Assembly: GCF_000143415.4 (NCBI RefSeq) | Contig: NW_003314271.1 | Location: forward strand, 2,795,729-2,859,728 | DNA from: Selaginella moellendorffii | Lineage: Eukaryota; Streptophyta; Lycopodiopsida; Selaginellales; Selaginellaceae | Reading direction: 5' to 3' | Length of the DNA stretch: 64,000 nt | Part shown: piece after piece, positions 12,055 through 23,804 of the stretch | Layout of the letters: each line of letters begins with the position of its first letter | How positions within the stretch are numbered: position 1 is the first letter of the stretch | Notes under the pieces: model-generated | What the model was told of the DNA's origin: nothing | The model's database searches: none | What the model saw: only the letters and a program-made list of their open reading frames with translations | Made by a program: the position numbers and the translations under genes

Positions 12055-13005
12055 GAAGTCCCGACCACTGTATCAGATGTTCGTTCCTTTCTCGGTTTGG
12101 CGGGATACTATCGCAAGTTTGTCCGCAATTTTGCAAGGATTGCTCTTTCGTTGACTGAGTTGACAAAGAGTAGTATTCCGTTTCATTGGACACCAGCTTG
12201 CCAGCGTGCTTTTGCATGGTTGAAGGAGATCTTGACTACGGTTCCTGTTCTTAGGATCCCAGATCTTGATAAACCTTTCGAAGTGCATTGTGATGCATCT
12301 GGCTATGCTATCGGTGCCGTGTTGCAGCAAGATTGTGACAAAGCGGTTGGTGTTACGCTAAGGCGACATGGTTGTCCCGTTGTGTTTTATTCCAAGAAAT
12401 TGGATGAGACCCAACAAAGATGGCCAACGCATGAGAAAGAGATGTTTGCTATAGTGTCGGCCCTGGAACACTGGAGACACTACTTGGGTGGACATACCAA
12501 GGTTTATACAGATAGTAACACACTGAGCTACTTTGCTACGCAGCCTAAGCTTACGCTGAAGCAGGTTCGTTGGCAAGAGAAACTTGCTAGATATGATATT
12601 GAAATCATATATAAACCTGGTAAGGACAATATTGTTCCGGATGCGTTGAGTCGTCAAGCTCAATTCCGGGCAATATCGGCAATCAGTTCAGACTGGTTGG
12701 AAGACGTTCGGGCTTCGTATGGGAGTGATCCATTGGCGAAGACAATCTTACGCCGTGCGGAGTTGTCGAAGCAGAGCTCTGGTAGCGAAGCAGCGAAAGT
12801 TGCTAGTCGCACTAATGCAAAGCTTCACTTCTTAGTTCGGGATGGGCTTATATTCTATAAGCAAGAAAGATTGTATCTTCCCTCTAAGGATCTTCAGCAG
12901 TTATTTCTGCGGGAACATCATGATGTTCCAGCAGCGGGACATGGTGGACAGCGAAAGACTCTAGCTTCATTGAAAAAGGGATTTCATGGCCATTTCAAAG
13001 TGTGA
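12055..13005 (+). pseudogene. C1 RT connection, RNase H and integrase N-terminus
   Basis: Same frame as the preceding segment, after the TGA. It has the RT thumb (FLGLAGYYRKFV), RNase H (CDASGYAIGAVL ... THEKEMFAIV ... YTDSNTLSYF ... KPGKDNIVPDALSR) and the His half of the integrase zinc motif (HHDVPAAGHGG). It ends at GFHGHFKV, where the Cys half of the motif and the linker to the core are missing, so a deletion joined this point to the catalytic core. Confidence 0.92.
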
Positions 13006-13667
13006 CACTTGATTTCGTCACTTGTTTGCCGAAGTCTAAGGGTTATGATACTTTGATGGTGGTTGTGGATCGGTTGTCAAAGATTGCACACTTCATTCCA
13101 ACTGTGGGAACAGTAAATGCGAAACAAGCAGCAAAGCTCTTTTTCCATGAAGTAGTGCGAGTTCGTGGTCTTCCTGAAGAAATGATCTCAGATAGAGATT
13201 CGAGGTTTACAGGGAAGTTTTGGGGAACCCTATTCCAGTTGTTTGGTACCAAGTTGAAGTTTAGTACGGCTTATCATCCTCAAACTGATGGGCAGACCGA
13301 ACGTGTGAATGCTCAAGTTGAGGATTATCTGCGGTACTATGTCGCGGCGGACCAACGCGACTGGGTTGAGCATTTGGATACAGTAGAAATTTGTTATAAC
13401 AACACATTTCACAGCGCTATAGGCTGTTCTCCATGGGAGATGTTGCAAGGAAATGCTCGTGGGGTTCCTCAACAGATCGTTGTCCCGAAACCAATGACCA
13501 AAGTGTTGGTCCCAGCCGTTGAAACTTATGCGGAGCAGCTACGCCAAGGTTGGTCTAGAGCTACTGAGGCGATGGGCAAAGCTCAGGATAGGTATCGACG
13601 TGATAAGGATCAGCATCGTCGGGATGTATCCTATCAAGTGGGAGATCAGGTGTGGCTATCTTCCTGA
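13002..13667 (+). pseudogene. C1 integrase catalytic core
   Basis: DDE core with TLDFVTCLP (first Asp), MISDRDSRFTGKFW (second Asp) and HPQTDGQTERVN (Glu). The frame is shifted relative to the preceding segment because of the deletion near 13000. It ends at TGA 13665-13667 within VWLSS, and the same frame continues to the chromodomain. Confidence 0.92.
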
Positions 13668-14066
13668 AACTTGAATATTAAGGGTTCTTTGTCTCGGAAG
13701 CTCTTGCCGAGATATGTTGGACCCTATCGGGTGTTAAAACGTCTTGGTGATGTATCCTATCAGTTGGATATTCCAGAAGAGATGTTCAGCCTTCATGATG
13801 TGTTTCATGTCAGTTTACTGGCCCCATATCATGAGGATCCTAGCCGCTCTAGGAATGTTCGTCCAGCTCCGGATGTTATTGATGGTGAACCGGAGTATGA
13901 GGTTGAGGCCATCCTTTTGTCTCGTAAGGCACGTGGTGGTCGTGCGAAGGAATATCTAGTTAAGTGGAAAGGTTACCCGACTTGTGAATCAACTTGGGAA
14001 CCTCTTAGTAATCTTGTACATGCCCGTGAGCTTGTCACGGAGTATGAGAATAGTAATAAAAAATAG
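13668..14066 (+). pseudogene. C1 integrase C-terminus and chromodomain
   Basis: After the TGA the frame continues with the C-terminal domain (LPRYVGPYRVLKRLGDVSYQ, MFSLHDVFHVSLL) and a chromodomain (EYEVEAILLSRK ... EYLVKWKGYPTCESTWEP). It stops at 14066. The chromodomain places C1 among the chromoviruses. Confidence 0.93.
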
Positions 14067-14665
14067 CTTTTGTAAATCTTGTAATAAATCTTGCAAATTA
14101 ATAAAGTAAAATATTTCTATCACTTAAAGTGTCGTTTCTCTCGATCATTTGTACTTGGGTCAGTTTTGGCAAGCTGACTTCGGCACTTCGGTGCATGGGT
14201 CCAATCCATAACCATGGGGATAACTATTATAGACTAATCACAAGTCCCCGCCTCTCTCTCGATGTCTCATTTTCCAAAAGGGGCGTGGTCGTGTAAACAA
14301 CTTCATCTGCCAGTTTATAATAGTTGTCTAAATCTTCCCGACGGGGTTGATTTCTTGCTCAGGGGAAGTTGGGCCTCTGGTCTTCTCCCTATATCCCTGT
14401 GGGCAGGGATGTATCATTCCTTTGTAAGCCGAGTGGTACTCGGAGTAGCAAGGGTGGCTAACTCCGTTGGTCATTTCCTTGTCGGCGACGGCCGGAGGGT
14501 GTCTGAGTCTTAGCGTCTTTCGACGTAGAGGAGAGGTCGTTCCATAACTCAGTGTGTTTCCCACATAGTGTGCCTTCCATTAACTTTCGGAGTTGTTTCC
14601 TTGACGGTTTGCTAGACTCGGGTATGCATCGACGAGGATGTCGATCTTCCCCAAGGGGGGGAGAG
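14067..14665 (+). other. C1 3' untranslated region and polypurine tract
   Basis: Non-coding. The last 15 bases (14651-14665, ending GGGGGGGAGAG) form the plus-strand polypurine tract next to the LTR. The region from about 14150 is homologous in reverse to 18726-19240 in C2, so the non-coding C2 element kept the terminal signals of this family. Confidence 0.85.
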
Positions 14666-15581
14666 TGTCGCGAATGTGACTTCGGGTATCAAAAGATACT
14701 TGTTGGCTAGTACTTACGGACTCTCTCTTCTTACTGCCACGACGGCAGGAGGTCGGTACTGCTGGTTCCCTTTATGGTCTCCGCCCAAGCTAGTTGAGAA
14801 ATTGGTCAACACATGTGCACTTAGACCGGAAGGGCACTAAGGAAGGAAATCCTAAGTTGTCATTAAGTCAAGCATACTTAGCCCGGCTTTTTAGTTCTCT
14901 TTTGCTCTGTCTTACACTGGTTTGGCAAGAACCCTCGCGTATTGAGACTAGTCCCTCGATATTCGCTAGATGATAGCTTACCGTGTTTGTCAAACACCCT
15001 CGCTATCACGCCCTTTGTGTTAGTCTCGTTTTGGTCCTAAATGCTATTTATGGAAAGTGTCTAGATTCGCTCATTTGGCATATCTATGGAATGTAGAGGT
15101 CAGCCTGAACACAATGGTGTTCGTCCCGTGTCCAAATTCGCAATCTAAGGCCATTCCATATTTAGTAAGTTTCAAACTTGTCCCAGAGACTAACTCCTGG
15201 TACTAAGGGAGGCTTGGGGTGAAAGCCCAAAGCGTGTGTCCCTCAAGGGGGGGGGGCTGTGGGGGGTTCCAAATGTATAGTAGGAATAGTGGTTGGCATG
15301 TCCGACCACCTGAGACATTAGTTTGGCTCCCGCTGGGTTGTGTCTCTCCTTGTTTTGCGTCCGGCTTGGGTCTAAGACCAAGCTCCACGCTGCTCTAGTC
15401 GGTGGGGTACCCTCCTCCTCGCGTTAGGCCACCGGTATGCCAAAATTGTGCCAGACTCCGTCTGACACCATTTTGCGTGCAGGTGTTGGATACGGGGAGC
15501 TGGTGCTCGTGGGATTGTACCGAACCCTCGTTTCGTGGCGCTACGGGCTTGGAGTTCGGCTCCAAATTTAGGTGCGCTACA
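14666..15581 (+). repeat. 3' LTR of C1
   Basis: 916 bp, TGTCGCGAATG ... GTGCGCTACA, flanked by GCTAC. Near-identical to the 5' LTR except for a block at about 14880-14929, which carries the alternative sequence also found (reversed) in C2 near 16790-16855. Confidence 0.95.
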
Positions 15582-15586
15582 GCTAC

Positions 15587-16449
15587 ACTCCCCGCAGGCA
15601 CAAGCAGCCAAGCACACCAAGCCTCCAGATTCCTAACACCCCTTGGTACCACAAGACTTGATCATGGGACCCTCTAAATCCCAAGCCTTGGGTGCAGCAC
15701 TTGCTTCGGGACGTCGGTGCGAAACACCATGGCCTAACGGCCCGGTATGGGTACCTCTACCCCCCACTTCCATCTCGAAGGGAAGGCCCAAGCCCTTAGG
15801 AAGGGCGAGGACCAATGAGCCACAAGGTACTCAAGTGGGGCACCACTCCACATGAGCCGGGAGCACCGCAGTCGGTTTCCCTTTCGGGAGTGGGAGCTGC
15901 TCTTGAGCACTTCCCTGGGTGGCCCCTCCGGCACCACGCAAGCCCATGCTCACTCCCACCCAAGGCCCCTCGGCCCCAATCTCAACCTCAAGTCGGTTTG
16001 GAAGCCCTACTGGAGAGTTCCTTCAAGACTGGTTCCTGGACCTCACTATCCCTACTATACTTTTGGAACCCCCTGCAGCCCCCCCCCCCGCCCCCCCCTG
16101 GGAGACACACGCTTTGGGCTTTCACCCCTTGAGCTGTATTAGTATGTGGACTTAGTCTCGGACTCGATCTCGGACTCGATCTTGGACCTGATCTCGGACT
16201 CGACTTTGGACTCGACCTCGGACTCGGTCTTGGACCCAATCTGGATCTCGGACTCCGTCTCGAACTCGGTCTCAATCTCAGTCTCCGATTCAGCCTCGGC
16301 TCGATCCCGGACTCTATCTCGAACTCGGTCTCAGAGTCGGTCTTGGACTCGATCTTCGACTCGGTCCCATCCGATGAACTCTTTGTCATTTCAGTCAAGC
16401 TTTCGGGGATCCTTTAGCCTACGACATCTCGGGGAGTCGGTTCCTTACT
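15587..16449 (-). repeat. 5' LTR of element A, second piece
   Basis: Resumes with ACTCCCCGCAGGCAC after the duplicated GCTAC, exactly where the left LTR copy is uninterrupted at about 1985. It ends TTCCTTACT at 16449, one change from TTCCTTACA in the other copy. It contains the G-tract module (16062-16128) and a shortened CTCGGA array. Confidence 0.9.
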
Positions 16450-16454
16450 CCCCC

Positions 16455-16878
16455 CCTTCCCCCCCCCCCCCCCCACCTTGAGGAACACATGCTTTGGGCT
16501 TTCACCCCAAGCCTCCCTTAGTACTAGGAGTTAGTATCTGAGACAAGCTCAAAATTTACTAAATATGGAATGTCTCTAGATTGCGAATTTGGACACGAGA
16601 CAAACATCATTGTGTTCAAAACAATCTCTATATTTCATAGATATGCCAAATGAGCAAATTTGGACACTTTTGATAAATAGCATTTAGGACCAAAATGAGA
16701 TTAACATAAAGGGCATGATAGCGAAGGTGTTTGGCAGACATGGTAAGCTATCATCCAGCGATATTGAGGGATTAATCTTAATACGTGAGAGTTCTTGTCA
16801 AGCTAATGCAAGACAGAGCAAAAGAGAATTAAGAGCCAGGCCGAGTATGCTTAGCTAGAAACACATATGAGTTCCTAC
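16455..16878 (-). repeat. C2 3' LTR, middle piece
   Basis: Continues the C2 LTR after element A from the poly-C tract through ACACATGCTTTGGGCTTTCACCCC and down to GAGTTCCTAC, where solo LTR B begins. It carries the same block variant as C1's 3' LTR. Confidence 0.85.
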
Positions 16879-18544
16879 TGTGAGACACAAAATCCCTAGG
16901 CCCCAAAGTGGAGCTGGAAATGGTGCCACGTGGTAGTGGCCAAAGTGAAAGCCAAACGAGCGTAACACGTTTGGACTAAAAGCTCCGACTTGAAAGGTCG
17001 AGAGTGGGAGTGGAACTCCCAACAAAGTGCTCGAGGAACAAGCACGAAGCGAGCAATAAGCGAGGCTCCAAAAAGGGACCCAAAAAGGACCAACACATGA
17101 CACGTGGAAGTGTCCGAGATGGAGTCCGAGACGGACCCTAGTTGGAGTCCGAGATGGATCCGAAGTGGAGTCCGATATGGAGTCCGAAGTGGAGTCCGAG
17201 ATGGAGTCCGAGATGGACCCGTAGTGGAGTCCGAGGTGGAACAAGACGGAGGATGGAGTCCGAGATGGAGTCCGAGATGGACCCGAGATGGACCCGAGAT
17301 GGAGTCCGAGATGGACTGAGACGGAGTCCGAGATGGAGTCCGAGATGGACCGAGACGGAGCCCGAGATGGAGTCCGAGATGGAGTCCGAGGTCGAGACCG
17401 AGACCGGGACCGAGACCGAGACCGAGACCGGGACCGAGACCGAGACCGGGACCGAGACCAGGACCGAGACCGAGACCGAGGCCAAGGCTGAGACCGAGCC
17501 CAAGTCCGAGTCCGAGTCCGAGTCCGAGTCCGAGTTCGAGTCTGAGAGGGTGAAAGCCCAAAGCGTTCGTCTCCCAGACCCTGGGGGGTTTGGTGAGCTC
17601 CAAAAGTATAGTAAGGGGGAGGACTGTAGTGGAGCCAGTTTGGCCAGGAAAGGCCAGTTCGGCCCAGGAAGGCCAGACCCAGTGTTGGGTGATGAACTGA
17701 CCACTGGGAAGTCCAAGACTAGAGTGAATACGGACCGACAAGCGGGGTAGCTTGGTGAAGTGTTCAAGAGCTGGCTCTAGTTCCCCCGGGAGATCGACTG
17801 GCCGATGCTCCCAGTCCAAGTGTGGGTGGCACTACCTACTTGGATACCAGGCGTGGCTCAACGGAACCTCGCTCTAAGCCCATGGCTAGAGCACCTAAAG
17901 GCGAAAGGCGGGGAGAGTACCCAGGTGGCTCGCGTAAGGCCACGGTGTTCCAAAATGTTGTCCCAAAGGCCCAGACTGTGGAAAGGAAGAGGAGCAGTCC
18001 TCTGGGGTAGTGACCAAGGACACAGTCGTGTGGTGAGGAAGTCCCAGAGGACCGTGGGACTTAGTGGTCGGGCCTGTGGGCCTCGATCCAGTGGCAGTGT
18101 TGGCAAAAACACGACCAGGGGCAGAAAGGGACTTGGTAGGAACTGACAAAGGGACTTTGGGGAAGGCGATTCCCCAGGTCTGTGGGCATCCTAAGGATGC
18201 TAAGGTGTGGATCTAGGATGACCACTCATGGACAGATGGCCCAGTCTTAGAGAGACGGGATGGTGATGCAAGTGGCATTGGACCACTAGTGCAGCAAAGG
18301 TGAATGGGCATTTCCTTAGCGTAACGGGCCGAGATGTCAGTGGTACCTTTGGGTGTCGGTCTTGGGACCGGACACGTGGAGCACTTGGACCAGGTGCAAG
18401 TGTTGAGTGGCATGGATGCCATTCTTGGGGCTAGCAAGTCCCAAGTCCTGAATTGGACTTATGGAGGTTGTGAATGAGACTCCTCCAAGTGGTCGGAGGT
18501 GTGGTTAAGTGACTAAAGTAGATTGGAAAAATTAGTCACTTACA
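16879..18544 (-). mobile_element. Solo LTR of family B
   Basis: 1666 bp, TGTGAGACAC ... CACTTACA, flanked by the perfect target duplication CCTAC (16874-16878 and 18545-18549). Its minus-strand start TGTAAGTGACTAA matches the plus-strand LTRs at 40470 and 42411. The interior contains a G-tract module (17548-17625) and a long GAGTCCGAGATG array. No internal region, so it arose by LTR-LTR recombination. Confidence 0.92.
17110..17540. repeat. GAGTCCGAGATG minisatellite in LTR B
   Basis: About 430 bp of twelve-base units (GGAGTCCGAGAT, with GGACCC variants). They turn into six-base units GAGACC (about 17390-17480) and GAGTCC (about 17495-17535). Long open frames here encode only repeats such as ESEMDPRW or GLGLGLG and are not genes. 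Confidence 0.92.
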
Positions 18545-18549
18545 CCTAC

Positions 18550-18725
18550 CTTATGTCCATCTGGCTAAATACAGGTGCTAAGCCCAGTAAACTAACACTT
18601 AAACAAAAGGGGCTAATAAAAGGAATTAACAATACTAACCTCCTACCATCGTGGCAGTAAGGAAAGAGTGTCTGTAAGGATTGGCCGACAGGTAACTTTC
18701 AATACCTGAAGTCAGATTCGCAACA
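18550..18725 (-). repeat. C2 3' LTR, last piece
   Basis: Resumes CTTATGTCCATCTGG after the CCTAC duplication. It ends GATTCGCAACA at 18725, equivalent to TGTTGCGAATC on the minus strand. The purine-rich minus-strand tract of C2 follows directly at 18726-18741. Confidence 0.88.
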
Positions 18726-21700
18726 CTCTCCCTCCCTAAGGAAGATCGACGTCCTCGTTGATGCATACTCTAGTCTAGAATACTGCCAAGGAAACAACTC
18801 TAGAAAGAAGTTTATGGTATTCATACTATGTGAGAAATGCACCAACTTAAATGAGTTAGGAGGCAGCATCTTTGCCTAACGCGGATGCGCTACTAGCTCA
18901 GACACCTTCCAACCGTCGCCAACAAGGAAATGACCAACAGAGTTAGCCACCCTTGTTGCTCTGGGTGTCACCCAACTTACAAAAGTGTGATACGCCCCTG
19001 CCTACAGGGACATAAAGAGAAAAGCCAGAGGCCCCAACCCTCATGAGCAAAGAAACCAAACTCGTCGGTAAGGTTTAGATAGACTACTATAAATGGCAGT
19101 TAGAGTTGTTTACATGGTCATGCCCTTTAAACGGAATAAGGAACATTGACAGAGAGGCAGGTGATATGATCAGTCGACAGTAGCTACCCCATGACTAGAA
19201 ATTTCACCATGCACATAAAGTGCTGAAACCAGTCTACCTATTTTGGCCCAAACTCAAAGATCAAGAGATGGACAATATCAAAGTCATAAACAATGATATC
19301 TTAGAGACTTAATTATCAATCAATATATCTTAGTTTAGAACACAAAGGTATTCCAAGTAAGTTATCATCCAATAAACTAGTATTATAGGATAGGAACCAC
19401 CAAGATCATTAGAATTGGTAAACACAGGATTCACCATTCAACAAAATTTAATAGCAAGTATATCATCAAGGAAATTCAATGATAAAGTTTAACTATCAAA
19501 GATTGCAGACAAAATGCTAAACAACTTACAAAAGATAACTCAAAGAACATAAAGTATCATTAATTGGCAAGCAAGATGCTCATGAATGTATCACCAAAGG
19601 AAATAACATTCCAATGTATCAGAACTAACTCAAGTAACAATTAACAGAATAGAATGAATGTGGTAAGACCAACAAATACCCATTTATGCCAACTATCACA
19701 AAAGCCAATCTGAATAGATCTCGGTCAATAATACTAAAGAACTAGAGTTGTCTAAGAAAGTTTTAGTAACATCCTACTGTTGTTTCAAACCCAATAGACC
19801 AATCCAGAGTAAACCACAAAGAACATATGATAATGCGAAAGCCAAAAGCTATCAAATAATACAACTAACCATCATAAAAGATCATTAATCATCCTATCAA
19901 TGAAGAGATGCATAATCATTGTTAAAAAAAGAATTTACTATCCCAAAGAATAGCAAATCATTCTATATCAATAATAATCAAGCAAAATCTTTGATAAGGA
20001 TAATCAATTATCCTAGATGATAGTCAATTATCACCAATGATTGCCATATGCAAAAGCCAATTTCAACATCAAAGCTAATAAGCTAAAATGCCTTCTCCCA
20101 ACAACTTTTAACGAATGGAACAATAAGTATAAAACTCAAAGAACCAAAAGCTCGAAGAAGCCTATAGCTAAGTTTTGCTTAATAATGATTAAATAAAAAT
20201 TCAAACATTCTAATATTGATCACTAACTCTTCCTCTTGTAAAGCTAGTATAGTTCACGACTAAATCACTTTTCAAGGAAAAGCTCAAAACTCAACCCCTA
20301 CTAAACAATCTCATCGAAAACTTAACTAACTCAACTTGCCACTCAGTTCATTTGAATGTCAATACAGTTGTTAACTAGCAAATGCACGAATGCTAATAAC
20401 ACAAAGCTATAGCCAAATCATCAACACTATTTTCATCGAGACTAATGAAACTCAAAGTCAATCCTAAGGAGAAACATTTCATCTCACTTAAATCTCAACA
20501 TCAATAATGTCAACGACAAGGCAATACTTCAATATCATTAACACTATAATAAAGCTAGAAGAAAGCAAGAGTGAATCACCACTCAAAGCTCTCTAGCAAC
20601 CAAGCTAACCAAAATCAAAAATACTTTACTAAGTATCCAAGACTAATCCTTCAGCAAAACTTAGTTACAAATAACACTTCATCAAGGAGTGATTCACCAC
20701 ATCCAAGACTTAATGAAATCCAACACTATGAACTAAACACAACCAAATGACATCGACAAATGTAGAATTGACATGCCAACATGGAAAAACCATGTAAGTC
20801 TAATGACACGATCCTCCACAATACCATTCGGTAAAGCAAGCCCATCACTACTAAACCATCATTGAGTGAAGCAAGTGTCAAATAATCTTTGACGAAATCT
20901 ACAAGCAATCACTAGTTGCAAAGCAACTAATAATCACTCTTCAACTTGCCTTCATAAGACCCAACACTAAACTCATGCCATTGAGTCATATACTTGTCTA
21001 GCATAAATATAATACCCCAGGTATAAGATAAAGGTTCATGGACAATCATAAACTAAATAATACATCTAGTCAATAGCTCTGAGTATATCTTGAAGAGGCT
21101 AGCTATGCATAACCAACACTTAGTCAAAACTAAAGTGAAGACTATGAGATGAACTCATATTGGTACACAACCTCTTTAGAAACAAAGCTATAGTACGGGT
21201 ACTAACATCTCAACCTCAAACAACTAAGTTGGACATCACTATCCTCAGCCAAGGTGTAGGGCCACCAAGATCAAATCAAGATCAATGAGAGCTCACTACT
21301 CTCATAAAGTCTAACAAAATACAAGGTGCAACTTGCGACCAAGCTTGTTGCATTATACATATTGCATTATACATATTGTTGCGTTGTTGCATTGTTGTTT
21401 TTTGCGCATAATGCTACAGAAAAAAAGCACAAGGGTCACCCTTCTTAGAAAAGCATAACAGCCACTTTTCTACATTAACTCCAGACTCTATCCAACTCAA
21501 TTGCTTTAGCCCCAAAGGTCAGCATCCCTTTTAGGTCGCATTATACAAACTACTTACTAAGGTTTAAGCCAACCGAAGTCAACTCCAACCCCTTCACTAG
21601 TTTGTATTAGCTTATGAAAACGAAATGGTTTTTGAGCAAAGTGATCAATAGATCAGCTATTAGAAAAGTCTAAGAAAATTTGTGGAAAATTTTCTATCCT

Positions 21701-22837
21701 AGAGAAAGAATGACTCTCAATCTAGGAATACAAACTTTCAAGACTCAACCAACTTCCTCCTACCAACAACTTCACATAAGTTCACCTCAACACAAATTCT
21801 CATGATCCAATAATATGCTTAAGCATTGAACATATTTGCCTCAAGTGCCAACTCAATCTGATAAAATGCAATATAAATGCCACTCTCCATCGATAGAGAT
21901 TTACAACACCCAACACCACTAACTTTTGTTTACAACATAGACAAACTCATGCTACTTTCTTTCCGACCAAACTCAAAACTAATCCAACACCAAATTACTC
22001 AGGGAACAATAGCAAGGTTCCCTGGAAAAGAATTAAGCATTGCGTCCCAAGTCTTTAATAGCAAGCCTAGACAAAATGGTTTAACGCTTCACCACTATCC
22101 ATCCTATGACTCACCACTTGTAAAACCATCATTTCCAATATGCATCAAGGTAGGAACTCTTGATTGCATATTGTGAACACGAGCAATGAGTCACACCTCA
22201 TTGCAAATCATCTCTCCAAGAAGAGAAGATGCTTTACGTGTTTGATCCTTCGTCCCTGATAACTCTCTTTTTGGTCTCATATTTGACCCAACCTCAAGCT
22301 TGCATTCGCATTGCCTTCAGTTCAATCCAAGAAAAGTTTATGAGAGAGCACGGCAATAACTACTTGAATCAATAGACTAATCCCTATAATCTTGATTGAT
22401 CCACTTATAATCATGCCTAAGAAGGATCCATTAGTGCCATGCTAAATAGCTACGGACCAGCCTATTTGCCACTCATAGCAAACCCAGGGAAGGTTTACTT
22501 TTACCCATGGTACATGGAATAACTCATGGAACCACCAATAAGCTAACATTAATCCTGCCAACTCAAAGTGCAACCTTGAGTTGCTAATGCACCTCACTCA
22601 TGAGCCTAAGTGTAAACTCGTGCAAACAAAACATCTCAGTCCATCTTATGAGCCCAAGAGTACGCCATATAACATGATACAAAAATGTAACCAAATCTAC
22701 CTAAAGAACGATTGCGAAATCTTTGCACCCAAACATGTACCCATTCAGATCATTGTTTTCATCTCTGCGTATGCAATGAGATTAGTTGCCCAATCTCATT
22801 GGATAGAACTCGCTGAGACAATTTCTCTGATACCAAA
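18726..22837 (-). other. Internal region of C2, without coding capacity
   Basis: 4.1 kb. The part next to the 3' LTR (to about 19240) is homologous to the C1 3' untranslated region. The rest is AT-rich, with stops in all frames and no Gag, protease, RT or integrase motif. Diverged copies of parts of it occur in reverse orientation at about 37450-38002, 43905-44500 and 49886-50035, so it is a repeated unit rather than random decay of a coding element. Confidence 0.7.
22825..22835 (-). promoter_or_regulatory. Primer-binding site of C2 (initiator tRNA-Met)
   Basis: Minus strand TGGTATCAGAG, two bases from the LTR edge at 22838. Same primer and spacing as C1. Confidence 0.9.
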
Positions 22838-23804
22838 TGTAGCACACGTGGTTTTGACCCTTTATCCTATGGTGATTTACCATAAAATAACACCACGAAG
22901 CGGAACCTAAACCTCTATGTGCCACATGTCCATAGGACAGTGGTGTGGAACCCAAGGTTCAGGGCCTTGGGCCACTGAACGAAGGAATGGTGCCAAACTC
23001 CCAAGCATAGAGCCAAGAAATGATAGAATCAGACCACGGAGCAATTGGAGGATATAGGTACTCCACCAGCTAGCATGGTGTGGAGTTTGGGCTTAGACCC
23101 AAGCCAGACGCAAAACAAAGATAGGCACCCAAGCAACAATTAAACTACGCCTAAAATTGGTCGGCCATGCCTAACCCTACCCACTATCCCTACTATACAT
23201 TTGGAACCCCTTGACAACCCCCTCCCCCTGAGGAACACACACTTTGGGCTTTCACCCCAGGCCTCCCTTAGTACTAAGAGTTAGTCTCTGGGACAAGCTT
23301 AAAACTTACTAAATATGGAATGTCCCTAGATTGTGAATTTAGACATGGGACGAACACCATTGTGTTTAAAACAATCTTTACATTTTGTAGATATACCAAA
23401 TGAGCAAATCTGAACACTTTCTATAAATAACATTTGGGACCAAAATGAAACTAATACAAAGGGCATGATACTAAAGGTGTTTGGTAGACACGGTAAGCTA
23501 TCATCCAGTGATATTAAGGAACTAATCTCAATATGCAAGGGTTTTTGTTAAGCCAGTGCAAGACAGAGCAAAAGAGAACTAAGAGCTAAGTTGAGTATGC
23601 TTAGCTAGAAACACATAAGAGTTCCTACCTTATGTCCATCTGGCTAAGTACAAGTGCTAAGCCCAATAAACTAACACTTGAACAAGAGGGGCTAATAAAA
23701 GAAATTAGCAATACCGACCTCCTATCATCGTGGCAGTAAGGAAAAAGTGTTCGTAAGGAACGGCCGACAGATAACTTTCGATACCGGAAGTCACATTTGC
23801 GACT
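22838..23804 (-). repeat. 5' LTR of C2
   Basis: Subtype b LTR beginning TGTAGCACACGTGG with the CCTATGG hairpin (plus-strand view) and ending TTTGCGACT, one change from GCGACA. It carries a reverse G-tract module at 23185-23255. It is shorter than the 1146-bp solo copy at 25760 because a stretch near 23040 is missing. Confidence 0.88.

Larger units (their letters stand above)
8357..15581 (+). mobile_element. Element C1, Ty3/gypsy chromovirus, plus strand
   Basis: Complete 7.2-kb element with LTRs 8357-9280 and 14666-15581, target duplication GCTAC (8352-8356 and 15582-15586), tRNA-Met primer site and polypurine tract. Domain order is Gag, zinc knuckle, protease, RT, RNase H, integrase, chromodomain. 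It is the youngest insertion of this nest, lying inside element A's LTR. It is broken by a one-base frame change in gag, two nonsense codons and a deletion in the integrase zinc region. The two LTRs differ in one internal block (see findings). Confidence 0.95.
1745..16449 (-). mobile_element. Element A, Ty3/gypsy chromovirus, minus strand, split by C1
   Basis: This is a full-length chromovirus read right to left: 5' LTR (8115-8356 plus 15587-16449), primer site, Gag, zinc knuckle, protease, RT, RNase H, integrase, chromodomain and 3' LTR (1745-2891). The two LTRs align over nearly their whole length. The right one was split when C1 inserted with target duplication GCTAC. Coding capacity is lost through a stop in gag, a frame change before pol, a short insertion in the integrase core and further breaks downstream. 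It inserted into the poly-C tract of the C2 LTR. Confidence 0.9.
1202..23804 (-). mobile_element. C2, a non-coding C-family LTR element (LARD-like), hosting nested insertions
   Basis: Read on the minus strand, the 5' LTR is 22838-23804, the tRNA-Met primer site is 22825-22835, the internal region is 18726-22837, and the polypurine tract and 3' LTR begin at 18725. The 3' LTR is in three pieces, 1202-1744, 16455-16878 and 18550-18725, because elements A and B inserted into it. The internal region has no retroviral ORF, so mobilisation would have needed proteins supplied by a relative such as C1; large non-coding elements of this kind are known as LARDs. A clear target duplication was not found: TATGT on the left and GTTGT on the right do not match well. 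Confidence 0.75.

Noticed and set aside
2555-17540. CRISPR-like regular repeats
   Set aside because: The units are contiguous, variable minisatellites without unique spacers, and the genome is eukaryotic.
16896-17819. Long ORFs on both strands rich in GLGLG, SDSDS or DRDRD
   Set aside because: They translate the GAGTCC/GAGACC minisatellite in the B LTR. Both strands are open because the unit lacks stops, and there is no gene-like composition.
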